The translations under genes and the position numbers were made by a program. Source: Sphaerisporangium krabiense (GTDB taxonomy: Bacteria > Actinomycetota > Actinomycetes > Streptosporangiales > Streptosporangiaceae). From it: 64,000 bases of DNA. The notes under the pieces are model-generated. The model had not been told where the DNA came from. It did not search any database and was given only the letters and a program-made list of their open reading frames with translations. Location: the NCBI RefSeq assembly GCF_014200435.1, contig NZ_JACHBR010000001.1, positions 6,080,001-6,144,000 on the forward strand. The letters are read 5' to 3'. Shown here piece by piece: positions 1 to 7,574 of the stretch (positions within the stretch are counted from its first letter, which is position 1; the number at the start of each line of letters is the position of its first letter).

Positions 1-258
1 GCGTGGGCGGAGGACCCGCCATCCCGGATCAGGCATTTCGTGACCAACATCCGCGCCTCCGAGGACGGCGACGCGATCGGCGTGCGGAGCAACCTCCTGA
101 TCTTCAGGACCCGCCAGGAGCAGACGCAGCCGCAGCTGCTGTCCGGCGAGCGCCGTGACGTGCTGCGCCGCGAGGACGGCGTGCTGAAGCTCTACCGCCG
201 CCGGGTCCTGCTCGACCTGACGGTGATCGGCACCCACAACCTGTCCATCTTCTTCTGA
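1..258 (+). CDS. Aromatic ring-hydroxylating dioxygenase, small (beta) subunit, C-terminal part
   Basis: This is the last 85 residues of a Rieske oxygenase beta subunit. The frame is open from base 1, so the start lies upstream of the window. The visible protein has the family pattern of an R-H-F-V-T-N-I-R strand, then an R-S-N-L-L-I-F-R-T-R strand, an arginine-rich turn, and a C-terminal strand ending in an S-I-F-F tail. Beta subunits have a cone-shaped NTF2-like fold and stabilise the alpha hexamer; they carry no metal. The gene ends 20 bases before the alpha subunit, so the two are co-transcribed in the order beta-alpha, the reverse of most biphenyl/naphthalene systems. The family call is firm; the substrate cannot be read from it. 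Confidence 0.85.
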   Translation, partial: AWAEDPPSRIRHFVTNIRASEDGDAIGVRSNLLIFRTRQEQTQPQLLSGERRDVLRREDGVLKLYRRRVLLDLTVIGTHNLSIFF

Positions 259-278
259 GGTCCCGAGGAGCAACCCCG

Positions 279-1655
279 ATGACGATCACTGGGCCCACGA
301 GGGCGGACGCGCTCCTCGACGCGCTGGACCGCGGCCTTCCCCACGGCGAGATCCCGGTCGGCCTGTTCGGCAACCAGGAGATCTACGACCGCGAGCTGCG
401 GCGGCTGTTCGGCCGCTGCTGGGTCTTCCTGGCCCACGAGTCGGAGATCGAGGCCAAGGGCGACTACGTGCTGCGCAAGATCGGTGAGGACAGCTTCATC
501 GTGATCCGCGACGAGCACGGCGGGATCAACGTCCTGTTCGACGCCTGCCGCCACCGCGGCGTGCAGGTCTGCCGCTCCGACTCCGGCAACACCTCCCACT
601 TCCGCTGCCCGTACCACGGCTGGACGTACAACACCAAGGGCGACCTGGTCGGCGCGCCGCTGTGGCGCAACGCGTTCGGCGGCATGCCCAAGGAGGGCAA
701 CGGCCTCACCAAGGCGGCCAAGGTGGCGTCCTACCACGGGCTGGTCTTCGCCACGCTGGACCCCTCGGCGCCCCCGCTGGAGGAGTACCTCGGCGGCATG
801 GCCTGGTACCTGGACCTGCTGTTCGGCCTCAACGAGCACGGCATGGAGATCGTCGGAGCGCCGCAGCGCTTCGTCATCGACGCGAACTGGAAGTCCGGCA
901 GCGACAACTTCGCCGGCGACGACTACCACCTCGGCACGCTGCACCGTTCGGTGTGGGAGATCGGCGCCTTCCCGGTGCCGTTCCGCGAGAACATGATGGG
1001 CTACCACGTCCAGGCCGCGCCGGGGCATTCGCTGTCGTTCTCGATGGCCCCCACCGAGGACGAGCCGGGCCCCAAGTTCTTCGGCTTCCCCGAGGAGCTC
1101 GTCGCCACGTTCGACACCAGCCGGATCAGCGCGCACCAACTCGACATCGCCCGCCGCTCGCGCGTCATGGTCGCCAACGTCTTCCCGAACTTCTCGATCC
1201 TGGCGCTGCCGATGACCGAGGACGGCGCCCACCACCCGCCGACCGGCGTGGTGACGATCCGCACCTGGCAGCCGCACGGCGTCGGCCAGGTCGAGATCTG
1301 GAACTGGTTCTGCGTCTACAAGAACATGACGCCCGCGCAGAAGGACCGGGCGTACCGGGCCGGGCTCGGCACGTTCTCCATGGGCGGCGCGTTCGAGATG
1401 GACGACACCGAGCCGTGGATCACCGTCAGCCGCACCGGCCGCTCGGTCGCCGCCGACCTGCTCGACTTCAAGCTCAACTACCAGATGGGCATGCCGGGCG
1501 TCGGCATCGCCAAGCCGGTCGAGGACTGGCCCGGCCCCGGCATCTCCTACTGGACCCGGTACGAGGAGGGCGTGCAGCGCAACCTCTACCGCTTCTACGG
1601 CGACATGATGCGCGCGGAGCCGGGCGCCTGGCCGAAGTTCTCCTTCGATGACTGA
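279..1655 (+). CDS. Rieske non-heme iron oxygenase, large (alpha) subunit
   Basis: 458-residue catalytic subunit of a ring-hydroxylating oxygenase. The Rieske [2Fe-2S] site is complete: C90-R-H92 and C110-P-Y-H113. The mononuclear iron site shows D214-x2-H217-x4-H222 in the segment G-D-D-Y-H-L-G-T-L-H, where D214 is the usual electron-bridging aspartate. Such enzymes insert O2 into an aromatic ring to give a cis-dihydrodiol, or act as monooxygenases. ATG at 279 is preceded by a GAGGAG-type ribosome binding site. The downstream ferredoxin, flavoprotein and dihydrodiol-dehydrogenase-type SDR supply the rest of an oxygenase system. The last 8 bases overlap the next gene. The substrate is unknown; the neighbours suggest a nitrogen-containing aromatic. 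Confidence 0.93.
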   Translation: MTITGPTRADALLDALDRGLPHGEIPVGLFGNQEIYDRELRRLFGRCWVFLAHESEIEAKGDYVLRKIGEDSFIVIRDEHGGINVLFDACRHRGVQVCRSDSGNTSHFRCPYHGWTYNTKGDLVGAPLWRNAFGGMPKEGNGLTKAAKVASYHGLVFATLDPSAPPLEEYLGGMAWYLDLLFGLNEHGMEIVGAPQRFVIDANWKSGSDNFAGDDYHLGTLHRSVWEIGAFPVPFRENMMGYHVQAAPGHSLSFSMAPTEDEPGPKFFGFPEELVATFDTSRISAHQLDIARRSRVMVANVFPNFSILALPMTEDGAHHPPTGVVTIRTWQPHGVGQVEIWNWFCVYKNMTPAQKDRAYRAGLGTFSMGGAFEMDDTEPWITVSRTGRSVAADLLDFKLNYQMGMPGVGIAKPVEDWPGPGISYWTRYEEGVQRNLYRFYGDMMRAEPGAWPKFSFDD

Positions 1656-2244
1656 GGTCCCCGCGGGCCTCGGCGGCCGGCTGACGCCGGGCGCGCGGCC
1701 GGCCGTGGTGGTCGTGGACCTGATCAACGGGTTCACCGACCCGGCCTGCCCGCCGGGCGCCGACCTCGGCGAGGTCGTGGCCGCCACCGCCCGGCTGCTC
1801 GCCCACGCCCGCGCCCGGGGCTGGCCGGTGTTCTTCACCACCATCTCCTACGCGCCCGGGGAACCGGACAGCCTGGTCTGGCTGCGCAAGATGCCCGCGC
1901 TGGCCGCGCTCGCCGAGGGCACCCCCTGGGTGGAGGTCGACGCGCGGCTCAAGGGCGGCGAGCCGGTCCTGGTGAAGAAGCAGGCGTCGGCGTTCCACGG
2001 CACCGGCCTGGCCGCGCTCCTGGCGGAGAGCGGCGCGGACACCCTCGTCGTGACCGGCGCGACGACCTCCGGGTGCGTCCGCGCCACCGTCATCGACGCC
2101 TGCGCGCTCAACTACCCCGTCTTCGTCCCCGCCGAGTGCGTCGGCGACCGGCAGGCGGGCCCGCACGCGGCGAATCTGTACGACATCGACGCCAAGTACG
2201 CCGACGTGATCGGGCTCGAGGAGGTGATGGCGCTGTGGAGCTGA
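1648..2244 (+). CDS. Isochorismatase-fold cysteine hydrolase (N-carbamoylsarcosine amidase/maleamate hydrolase type)
   Basis: 198-residue hydrolase with the family's D-K-C triad: D24 in V-V-V-V-D-L-I-N-G-F, K110 or K111 in V-K-K-Q-A-S-A-F, and C143 in G-A-T-T-S-G-C-V-R. Members cleave C-N bonds in amides such as maleamate, N-carbamoylsarcosine or nicotinamide. Its ATG lies inside the end of the oxygenase gene (ATGACTGA), which indicates translational coupling. With a NicX-like dioxygenase and a maleate isomerase in the same operon, a NicF-like role (maleamate to maleate plus ammonia) is a reasonable inference. Fold and catalytic residues are visible; substrate is inferred only from context. 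Confidence 0.85.
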   Translation: MTEVPAGLGGRLTPGARPAVVVVDLINGFTDPACPPGADLGEVVAATARLLAHARARGWPVFFTTISYAPGEPDSLVWLRKMPALAALAEGTPWVEVDARLKGGEPVLVKKQASAFHGTGLAALLAESGADTLVVTGATTSGCVRATVIDACALNYPVFVPAECVGDRQAGPHAANLYDIDAKYADVIGLEEVMALWS

Positions 2245-3386
2245 CGGGGGAGACCAGGCTGTTCACCCGGGAGCCCATGGACCTCGCCGCCGAGCTGGCC
2301 GCCGGCACCTACGGGCCGGTGATCCGCGACGACCTGATCGCCGAGATCGAGGCCGCCGGCCTGCGGGGACGCGGGGGCGCGGGGTTCCCCGCGCACGTCA
2401 AGTGGCGCGCGGTCGCCGCCAACCCCGGGCCGCGCGTGGTCGTGGCCAACGGGGAGGAGGGCGAGCCCGCCTCCCGCAAGGACCGCTGGCTGCTGACCCA
2501 CCGCCCCCACCTCGTCCTGGACGGCCTGCTGCTGGCCGCGCGGGCCGTCGGCGCCGCCAGGGCCGTCGTCTACCTCTCCCACGCCGACACGGTCGCCGCG
2601 GTCGAGGCGGCGCTGGCCGAGCGCCCGCCCGCCATGCCGGTGGACGTCCACGTCGTCGCGCCCACCTACGTCGCGGGGGAGGAGAGCGCCGCCTGCCGGT
2701 CCATCGGCGGCGGCCCCGCGCTGCCGCTGGCCAAGCCGCCGCGGGTCTGCGACGCGGGCGTGGACGGCCGTCCGACGCTCGTCTCCAACGTCGAGACGCT
2801 GGCGCACGCCGCCTGGATCGCCCGGCACGGCGCCGCCGCGTACCGGGGGCAGGGCACGCCGGGCTCGCCGGGCACCACGCTGGTCACGCTGTCCGGCGCG
2901 GTCGCGGCCCCGGGCGTGTACGAGGTCCCGTTCGGGCCGACCCTCGCCGAGCTGTTCGACGTGGCAGGAGGGTTCACCGGCACCCCGGCCGGGTTCGTGA
3001 TGGGCGGCTGGTTCGGCGGACTGCTCGGCCCCCGGCACACCGGCCTGCGCGTCACCTACGAGGACGTGCGGGCCGCCGGGTCTGGCCTCGGCTGCGGCGC
3101 CGTCACCGCCCTCGCCGCCGACCAGGACCCGCTCGCCGTCGCCGCCGAGATCACCGCCTGGTACGCCGCCGAGTCGGCCGGGCAGTGCGGCGTGTGCGTC
3201 CGGGGCACCGCCGCCATCAGGGACGCCTTCGCCGCCCTCCGGGACGGCGCCGCGTCCGCAAAGGACCGGGCCGACCTGGCCCGCTGGGGGGAGACGCTGC
3301 CCGGCCGGGGCGCGTGCGCGTTCCTCGACGGCGCGGCCGGGTGGGCCAGGACCGTCCTCACCGAGTTCGAGGGAGTCACGATATGA
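2235..3386 (+). CDS. NuoF-like NADH-dependent flavoprotein (complex I 51-kDa-type), likely oxygenase electron-transfer reductase
   Basis: 383-residue NuoF-family protein. The start chosen is GTG at 2235, inside the last codons of the amidase gene. Visible features are the FMN/NADH glycine-rich stretch G-R-G-G-A-G-F-P, the A-N-G-E-E-G-E-P-A-S motif, a central SLBB-like domain, and a C-terminal iron-sulfur region. NuoF binds its N3 [4Fe-4S] cluster with four cysteines in S-C-G-x-C-x-x-C plus a later Cys. Here the segment reads E-S-A-G-Q-C-G-V-C, so the first ligand is alanine and three remain (the last in G-R-G-A-C-A-F). No other complex I gene is near. The coupled ferredoxin suggests it passes NADH electrons to that ferredoxin and the Rieske oxygenase. 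Family confident, partner inferred. Confidence 0.82.
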   Translation: MELTGETRLFTREPMDLAAELAAGTYGPVIRDDLIAEIEAAGLRGRGGAGFPAHVKWRAVAANPGPRVVVANGEEGEPASRKDRWLLTHRPHLVLDGLLLAARAVGAARAVVYLSHADTVAAVEAALAERPPAMPVDVHVVAPTYVAGEESAACRSIGGGPALPLAKPPRVCDAGVDGRPTLVSNVETLAHAAWIARHGAAAYRGQGTPGSPGTTLVTLSGAVAAPGVYEVPFGPTLAELFDVAGGFTGTPAGFVMGGWFGGLLGPRHTGLRVTYEDVRAAGSGLGCGAVTALAADQDPLAVAAEITAWYAAESAGQCGVCVRGTAAIRDAFAALRDGAASAKDRADLARWGETLPGRGACAFLDGAAGWARTVLTEFEGVTI

Positions 3387-3571
3387 AGGCGTTCGTCGAC
3401 GCGACCAAGTGCAACGGCTACGGCACCTGCGCCGAGCTCGCGCCCACGCTCATCCAGCTCGACGACTGGGGCTACGCCTCGGTCATCGGCGACGGCACGG
3501 TGACGGACGAGGCCACGGCCCGCGCGGCCGCCGCGTCCTGCCCCGAGTGCGCGATCACCCTCCAGGACTGA
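3383..3571 (+). CDS. Small single-cluster ferredoxin ([3Fe-4S] or [4Fe-4S] type)
   Basis: 62-residue ferredoxin of the kind that serves actinobacterial P450s and Rieske oxygenases. It reads D-A-T-K-C-N-G-Y-G-T-C near the N-terminus and S-C-P-E-C-A-I near the C-terminus. The C-x5-C...C-P spacing is typical of the [3Fe-4S] class; the extra cysteine after C-P-E does not create the regular C-x2-C-x2-C motif. ATG at 3383 overlaps the TGA of the NuoF-like gene (ATATGA), so the two are translationally coupled and probably work together. It most likely carries single electrons from the flavoprotein to the Rieske cluster of the oxygenase. Confidence 0.85.
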   Translation: MKAFVDATKCNGYGTCAELAPTLIQLDDWGYASVIGDGTVTDEATARAAAASCPECAITLQD

Positions 3572-3573
3572 CC

Positions 3574-4329
3574 GTGGACCTCGGACTGAAGGACCAGGTC
3601 GCGCTGGTCACCGCCGCGAGCCGCGGCATCGGCGCCGCGATCGCCGCGCGGCTCGCCGACGAGGGCGCCACCGTCGCCGTCGCCGCCCGCGCCCCGCAGG
3701 CCGGGCCCGGCCAGGCGGCCTACCCGGTGGACCTGTCGGACGCCGCGGCCGTCGACGCCCTCGTCCCGCGCGTGGTCGCCGACCACGGGCGGCTGGACGT
3801 CCTGGTGGTGAACACCCCCGGGCCGCGCATCCTGCCGTTCCTCGACACCACCGCCGGCGACTACGCGACCGCCTACGACCTGCTGGTCCGCCCGGCGGTC
3901 CAGCTCGCCACGGCGGGCGCCCGGGTCATGGCGGAGCGGGGCGGCGGGTCGATCCTGTTCGTCACCTCCACCTGGGTGAGGCAACCCGCGCCCGGCGGCG
4001 TCCTGTCGGCCACCATGCGCGCGGCCATATCGGCGCTGTCCAAGCAGATGTCGATGGAGCTCGCCCCGCACGGGATCCGCGTCAACCAGCTCATGCCCGG
4101 CGCCACCGGCACCGACCGGATGCGCGCCATCACCACCGCCAAGGCCGCCGCCAACGGCACCACCGAGGACGAGGAGGTCGCCAAGGTCGTCTCGGCCATC
4201 CCCCTGGGCCGCTGGGCGGAGCCGGAGGAGATCGCGCGGGCCGCCGCCTACCTGGTCTCGCCCGCCGCCGCCTTCGTGACCGGCGCGGCCTTCGCGGTCG
4301 ACGGCGGCGCCATCCGCTCAACCCTCTAA
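3574..4329 (+). CDS. Divergent short-chain dehydrogenase/reductase lacking the Tyr-Lys pair
   Basis: 251-residue SDR started at GTG 3574, two bases after the ferredoxin stop. The nucleotide-binding motif T-A-A-S-R-G-I-G is present (TGxxxGxG variant), as is the C-terminal substrate loop and the V-T-G-A-A-F-A-V-D-G-G tail. The catalytic Y-x3-K is not visible: where Y-S-A-S-K-A-A is expected the sequence reads V-L-S-A-T-M-R-A-A, so Ser and Arg occupy those places. The N-A-G motif also reads N-T-P-G. A branch of FabG-like SDRs with this altered active site exists, so it may use a different mechanism or be structural. Its place between the electron-transfer genes and the ring-cleavage genes suggests a role on the ring-hydroxylation product. 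Confidence 0.8.
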   Translation: MDLGLKDQVALVTAASRGIGAAIAARLADEGATVAVAARAPQAGPGQAAYPVDLSDAAAVDALVPRVVADHGRLDVLVVNTPGPRILPFLDTTAGDYATAYDLLVRPAVQLATAGARVMAERGGGSILFVTSTWVRQPAPGGVLSATMRAAISALSKQMSMELAPHGIRVNQLMPGATGTDRMRAITTAKAAANGTTEDEEVAKVVSAIPLGRWAEPEEIARAAAYLVSPAAAFVTGAAFAVDGGAIRSTL

Positions 4330-4348
4330 CCGAAGGAGCATCAGAAGA

Positions 4349-5368
4349 ATGCCGAAGACCCTGCGCGAACTCTTCGTCGACCAGTACGGCCTGTGCAAGC
4401 TCACCTCGTCGGAGACGGTCGCGGTCATCTCCGAGCTGGGGCAGAAGACCGAGTACGCCGAGGCGGCCGTCGCCGCCGCCCGCGACCTCGGCGCCGGCGC
4501 CCTCGTGCTGACCGCCTCCAGCCTGTCCAACCCGATGCTGCCCCCCTACGAGGCCGACGGGCGGGAGGTCGCCGCGCTGCTCGCCGCCGCGGCCGAGTGC
4601 GACCTGGTCATCGACGTGACGGTGGGCGGCCTCATCCACTCCGACGTGCGGACCCGGATCACCGGCAACGGCAAGCGCATGCTGTTCGTGGCCGAGCCCG
4701 CCGACGTGCTGGAGCGGCTCATGGGCGACGAGGACCTGCGCGCCGTCGTCGAGGCCGGCGGCCGCCTGCTGAAGGCCGGGACCACGCTGCGCGTCACCAG
4801 CGCCGCGGGCACCGACCTGACCGCCGACATCTCCGGCGAGGACCTGCCCATCACCCACCAGTGGGGTTACGTGGACGAGCCGGGCCGCTGGGACCACTGG
4901 CCGAGCGGCTTCGTGGCCTGCTTCCCGCACGACCGCACGGCGCAGGGCCAGATCGTGCTGCAGCCCGGCGACGCGCTCATCCCGTGGCAGCGCGCGGTGC
5001 GCGACACCGTCACGCTGACCATCGAGGACGGCTTCATCACCGACGTCAAGGGCGACGGCAACGACGCGTTCGTGCTGCGCGACTACCTGGAGGCGTGGGA
5101 CGACCCGGAGGTGTACGCGGTCTCCCACATGGGCTGGGGCGTCCACCCGGTCGCCCGCTGGTCGGCGTTCGAGGTCTACGAGCCGCGCTCGCTGTACGGC
5201 CAGGAGCTGCGCTCCACCGCGGGCAACTTCATGTGGTCCACCGGCCCGAACCGGTTCGCGAACCGGGAGACCCCGGCCCACCTGGACATCCCCATGCGCG
5301 GCTGCACCGTCGAGATCGACGGCGCGGCGGTCGTCCGCGACGGCCGCCTGACGGGAGAGGGCGCCTGA
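4349..5368 (+). CDS. NicX-like 2,5-dihydroxypyridine 5,6-dioxygenase / M29 aminopeptidase-fold protein
   Basis: 339-residue protein of the fold shared by M29 (aminopeptidase T) enzymes and NicX, the Fe(II) dioxygenase that opens 2,5-dihydroxypyridine to N-formylmaleamate. NicX uses a His-His-Asp facial triad. Here H260 in A-V-S-H-M-G-W-G and the pair H311-x-D313 in P-A-H-L-D-I-P-M fall at nearly the same spacing. ATG 4349 follows an AAGGAG ribosome binding site. The operon also encodes an isochorismatase-fold amidase and a maleate isomerase, matching the lower nicotinate/picolinate route, which supports the NicX reading over a peptidase. The preferred substrate is not proven. Confidence 0.72.
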   Translation: MPKTLRELFVDQYGLCKLTSSETVAVISELGQKTEYAEAAVAAARDLGAGALVLTASSLSNPMLPPYEADGREVAALLAAAAECDLVIDVTVGGLIHSDVRTRITGNGKRMLFVAEPADVLERLMGDEDLRAVVEAGGRLLKAGTTLRVTSAAGTDLTADISGEDLPITHQWGYVDEPGRWDHWPSGFVACFPHDRTAQGQIVLQPGDALIPWQRAVRDTVTLTIEDGFITDVKGDGNDAFVLRDYLEAWDDPEVYAVSHMGWGVHPVARWSAFEVYEPRSLYGQELRSTAGNFMWSTGPNRFANRETPAHLDIPMRGCTVEIDGAAVVRDGRLTGEGA

Positions 5369-5369
5369 C

Positions 5370-6473
5370 ATGGACGCCAAGACGCTGGAGCGCGCGATCC
5401 TGGCCCTGGCCAAGGACACCGGCCTGCTCGCCAGGTTCCGCGAGGACCCCGCCGCCGTGGGCGCCGAGCTGGACCTGGACGCCGAATGGGCGGGCGTCAT
5501 CGCGCGCGGCGACCGCGACCGGCTGCGCTCGGCGGGCCTGGTGGACGGCATCACGATCCTGGTGAGCCGCTGGTTCGCCGACGACCTCGGGGACTCCACG
5601 AGCGCGGGCAGCTTCCACGTCGAGACCACGGCCGCACTGCCCGACCCGGACGTCCCGGCCAACCTCGTCTTCGCCGGCGGCTGCTCGCACGTGCCCGACC
5701 TGCTGGCCCGGCCCGAGATCGACCCGGCCGAGGCGGTCGAGCGGCTCGGCGACGGCTACCGGCGGCTGGCCGCGCGGCTGGCCGACGCCGACCCCGAGCT
5801 GCTGATCGTCACGGCCGACTGCCACTTCCAGAGCTTCCGCACCGGCGCGTTCGTGGTGGGCACCGGAGCCTTCCACACCGGCTCGATGGAGTTCTTCAAG
5901 CGGCCCGACCTGGACCTGACGCTGACCGGTGACCCCGAGTACGCCCGCGCGCTGGTCGACTCGATCCGCGCCGAGGGCATGGAGGTCGAGGAGTCCACCC
6001 GGATCGACCTGGACCACGGCCTGATCGTGCCGCTGCGGCAGCTCCTGCCCCGCCCCGACCTGCCGGTCATCCCGATCATCACCCAGCCGGCCCGCGGGTT
6101 CTCCCCGTTCGGCGCCCGCGCCTTCGGCGAGGTCATGCGGTACGTGGTGGCCGACCGGGGCAAGCGGGTCGCGATGCTGGCCACCGGCGGGCTGTCGCAC
6201 TGGCTCGACCCGGGCAAGTTCGGCGGCGTGGACGTCGAGTTCGACACCTACGTGCTGCAGATGCTCCAGGCCGGGCGCGGCTGCGACCTCGGCAACCTGG
6301 AGCCGTACGCGCTGCTCGACCACGGCCAGTACGAGTTCCTGAACTGGCTGATCATGCTGGGCCTGACCGGGCCCGGCGTGCGCGGCGAGGTGCTGGCCTA
6401 CGAGCCGATGGAGGCGTCGGGCGGCGGCTGGACCGTCGTGGACATGCTCCTGCCGGAACCGGCCCGTGCCTAG
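5370..6473 (+). CDS. Fused LigA-LigB class III extradiol dioxygenase
   Basis: 367-residue fusion. Residues 1 to about 90 are an all-helical LigA-like module (protocatechuate 4,5-dioxygenase alpha chain). From about residue 95 a LigB catalytic domain begins, with the N-terminal metal histidine in F-A-G-G-C-S-H-V-P and a second in V-T-A-D-C-H-F-Q. Class III extradiol enzymes open catechol-type rings beside the hydroxyls using Fe(II). The ATG lies one base after the previous stop. Natural LigAB fusions occur in gallate dioxygenases and some actinobacterial pathways. It is odd next to a NicX-like enzyme, because each could be the ring-opening step; they may act on two rings or at two stages. Confidence 0.82.
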   Translation: MDAKTLERAILALAKDTGLLARFREDPAAVGAELDLDAEWAGVIARGDRDRLRSAGLVDGITILVSRWFADDLGDSTSAGSFHVETTAALPDPDVPANLVFAGGCSHVPDLLARPEIDPAEAVERLGDGYRRLAARLADADPELLIVTADCHFQSFRTGAFVVGTGAFHTGSMEFFKRPDLDLTLTGDPEYARALVDSIRAEGMEVEESTRIDLDHGLIVPLRQLLPRPDLPVIPIITQPARGFSPFGARAFGEVMRYVVADRGKRVAMLATGGLSHWLDPGKFGGVDVEFDTYVLQMLQAGRGCDLGNLEPYALLDHGQYEFLNWLIMLGLTGPGVRGEVLAYEPMEASGGGWTVVDMLLPEPARA

Positions 6474-7338
6474 CGCCGCGCCCGGTCCCCGCCTGCGGGT
6501 CGGTCTCACCCAGTGGCACGCCACCCGGGACCTCGCCGCCAACACCGCGCGCGCCGTGGAGATGATCCACGCGTGCGAGGGGGCCGACCTGGTGCTGCTG
6601 CCGGAGAACGGCCTCATGCTCGGCACCAACGCCGAGATGCGGGCCGCCGCGCTCACCGTGGACGCGCCGGAGATCGCCGCGCTGCGGCGGGCCGCCGCGG
6701 ACACCGGACGCGCGGTCGTCCTCGGCGGATTCAAGCGCCGGCACTCCGGCGGCGTGCACAACACCGCGCTGGTCATCGACGGGCGCGGCGAGATCGCCGG
6801 CGGCTACGACAAGATCCACCTGTTCGACGCCGTGGTCGACGGGCGGTCGTTCGAGGCGTCGGGGGTCGAGCTGGCGGGGGACCGGCCCGTGCTGCTGACG
6901 GTGGCCGGGGTCACCGTCGGGCTCACCATCTGCTACGACGTGCGCTTCCCCGAGCTGTACCGCGCCCTGGCGCTGGCGGGGGCCGAGGTGTTCCTCGTCC
7001 CCGCGGCGTTCACCCAGCGCACCGGCGAGGCGCACTGGGAGCTGCTGCTGCGCGCCCGCGCCGTGGAGAACGCGGCCTACGTGGTCGCCTCGGCGACGGT
7101 GCGCGGCGCCGAAGGCGGCGACGCGTTCCCCACCTACGGGCACGCCCTGGCCGCCGGGCCGTGGGGCGAGGTGCTCGCCGACCTCGGCGAGGCCCCGGCC
7201 GCCTGCCGGGTGGTCGAGCTCGACCTCGCCGAGGTCGCCCGCCGCAGGGAATCGCTTCCCGTGCTGCGCGGGGTGCGGCCCGGCGCGTACCGTGTCCCGG
7301 CAGAGATCATCGACGTCGACGGAGGAGGCCGCGGATGA
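6466..7338 (+). CDS. Nitrilase-superfamily carbon-nitrogen hydrolase
   Basis: 290-residue C-N hydrolase. The Glu-Lys-Cys triad is complete: E47 in L-L-P-E-N-G, K115 in G-Y-D-K-I-H-L-F, and C155 in L-T-I-C-Y-D-V-R-F-P-E-L-Y. The sequence around the cysteine is typical of the amidase branch (omega-amidase/NIT2-like, beta-ureidopropionase-like) rather than true nitrilases. It starts at GTG 6466, eight bases inside the LigAB gene. In this operon it could hydrolyse a ring-opening amide, such as an N-formyl or omega-amide intermediate, the step done by NicD in the known nicotinate route; no NicD homologue is seen here. That role is inference. Confidence 0.87.
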   Translation: MPSAAPGPRLRVGLTQWHATRDLAANTARAVEMIHACEGADLVLLPENGLMLGTNAEMRAAALTVDAPEIAALRRAAADTGRAVVLGGFKRRHSGGVHNTALVIDGRGEIAGGYDKIHLFDAVVDGRSFEASGVELAGDRPVLLTVAGVTVGLTICYDVRFPELYRALALAGAEVFLVPAAFTQRTGEAHWELLLRARAVENAAYVVASATVRGAEGGDAFPTYGHALAAGPWGEVLADLGEAPAACRVVELDLAEVARRRESLPVLRGVRPGAYRVPAEIIDVDGGGRG

Positions 7339-7574
7339 GCGATGCGAACGATGGGATCGTCCGGGTCGGGGAGAGTTTCGGCATCGGCAACGAGTTCACC
7401 GGAGTCCGGGTCCGCAAGGTCTGGACCCGGCAGGGCGAGCGGCTGGAGCTGAGCGTGCCGAGGCGCGGGTACCGCATCCTGCTGGACGCCATGCAACTGG
7501 AGATCGTCGCCGCCCAGGAACCGGAGAAGTTCAGCGAGCTGTTCGCGCGGAAGCTGGGTTCCGAGGATGAGTGA
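7335..7574 (+). CDS. Small conserved operon protein (79 aa), aromatic-catabolism companion
   Basis: 79-residue protein beginning at ATG 7335, which overlaps the TGA of the nitrilase gene (ATGA), and ending inside the start of the GntR gene. It is mixed alpha/beta with no signal peptide or membrane segment. Key segments are N-E-F-T-G-V-R-V-R-K-V, G-E-R-L-E-L-S-V-P-R-R-G and I-L-L-D-A-M-Q-L-E. Similar short proteins occur beside Rieske dioxygenase genes in mycobacteria and rhodococci and are often labelled 'dihydrodiol dehydrogenase', although they have no dehydrogenase fold. I recognise the association, not a function. The tight coupling on both sides argues that it is real. Confidence 0.78.
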   Translation: MSDANDGIVRVGESFGIGNEFTGVRVRKVWTRQGERLELSVPRRGYRILLDAMQLEIVAAQEPEKFSELFARKLGSEDE

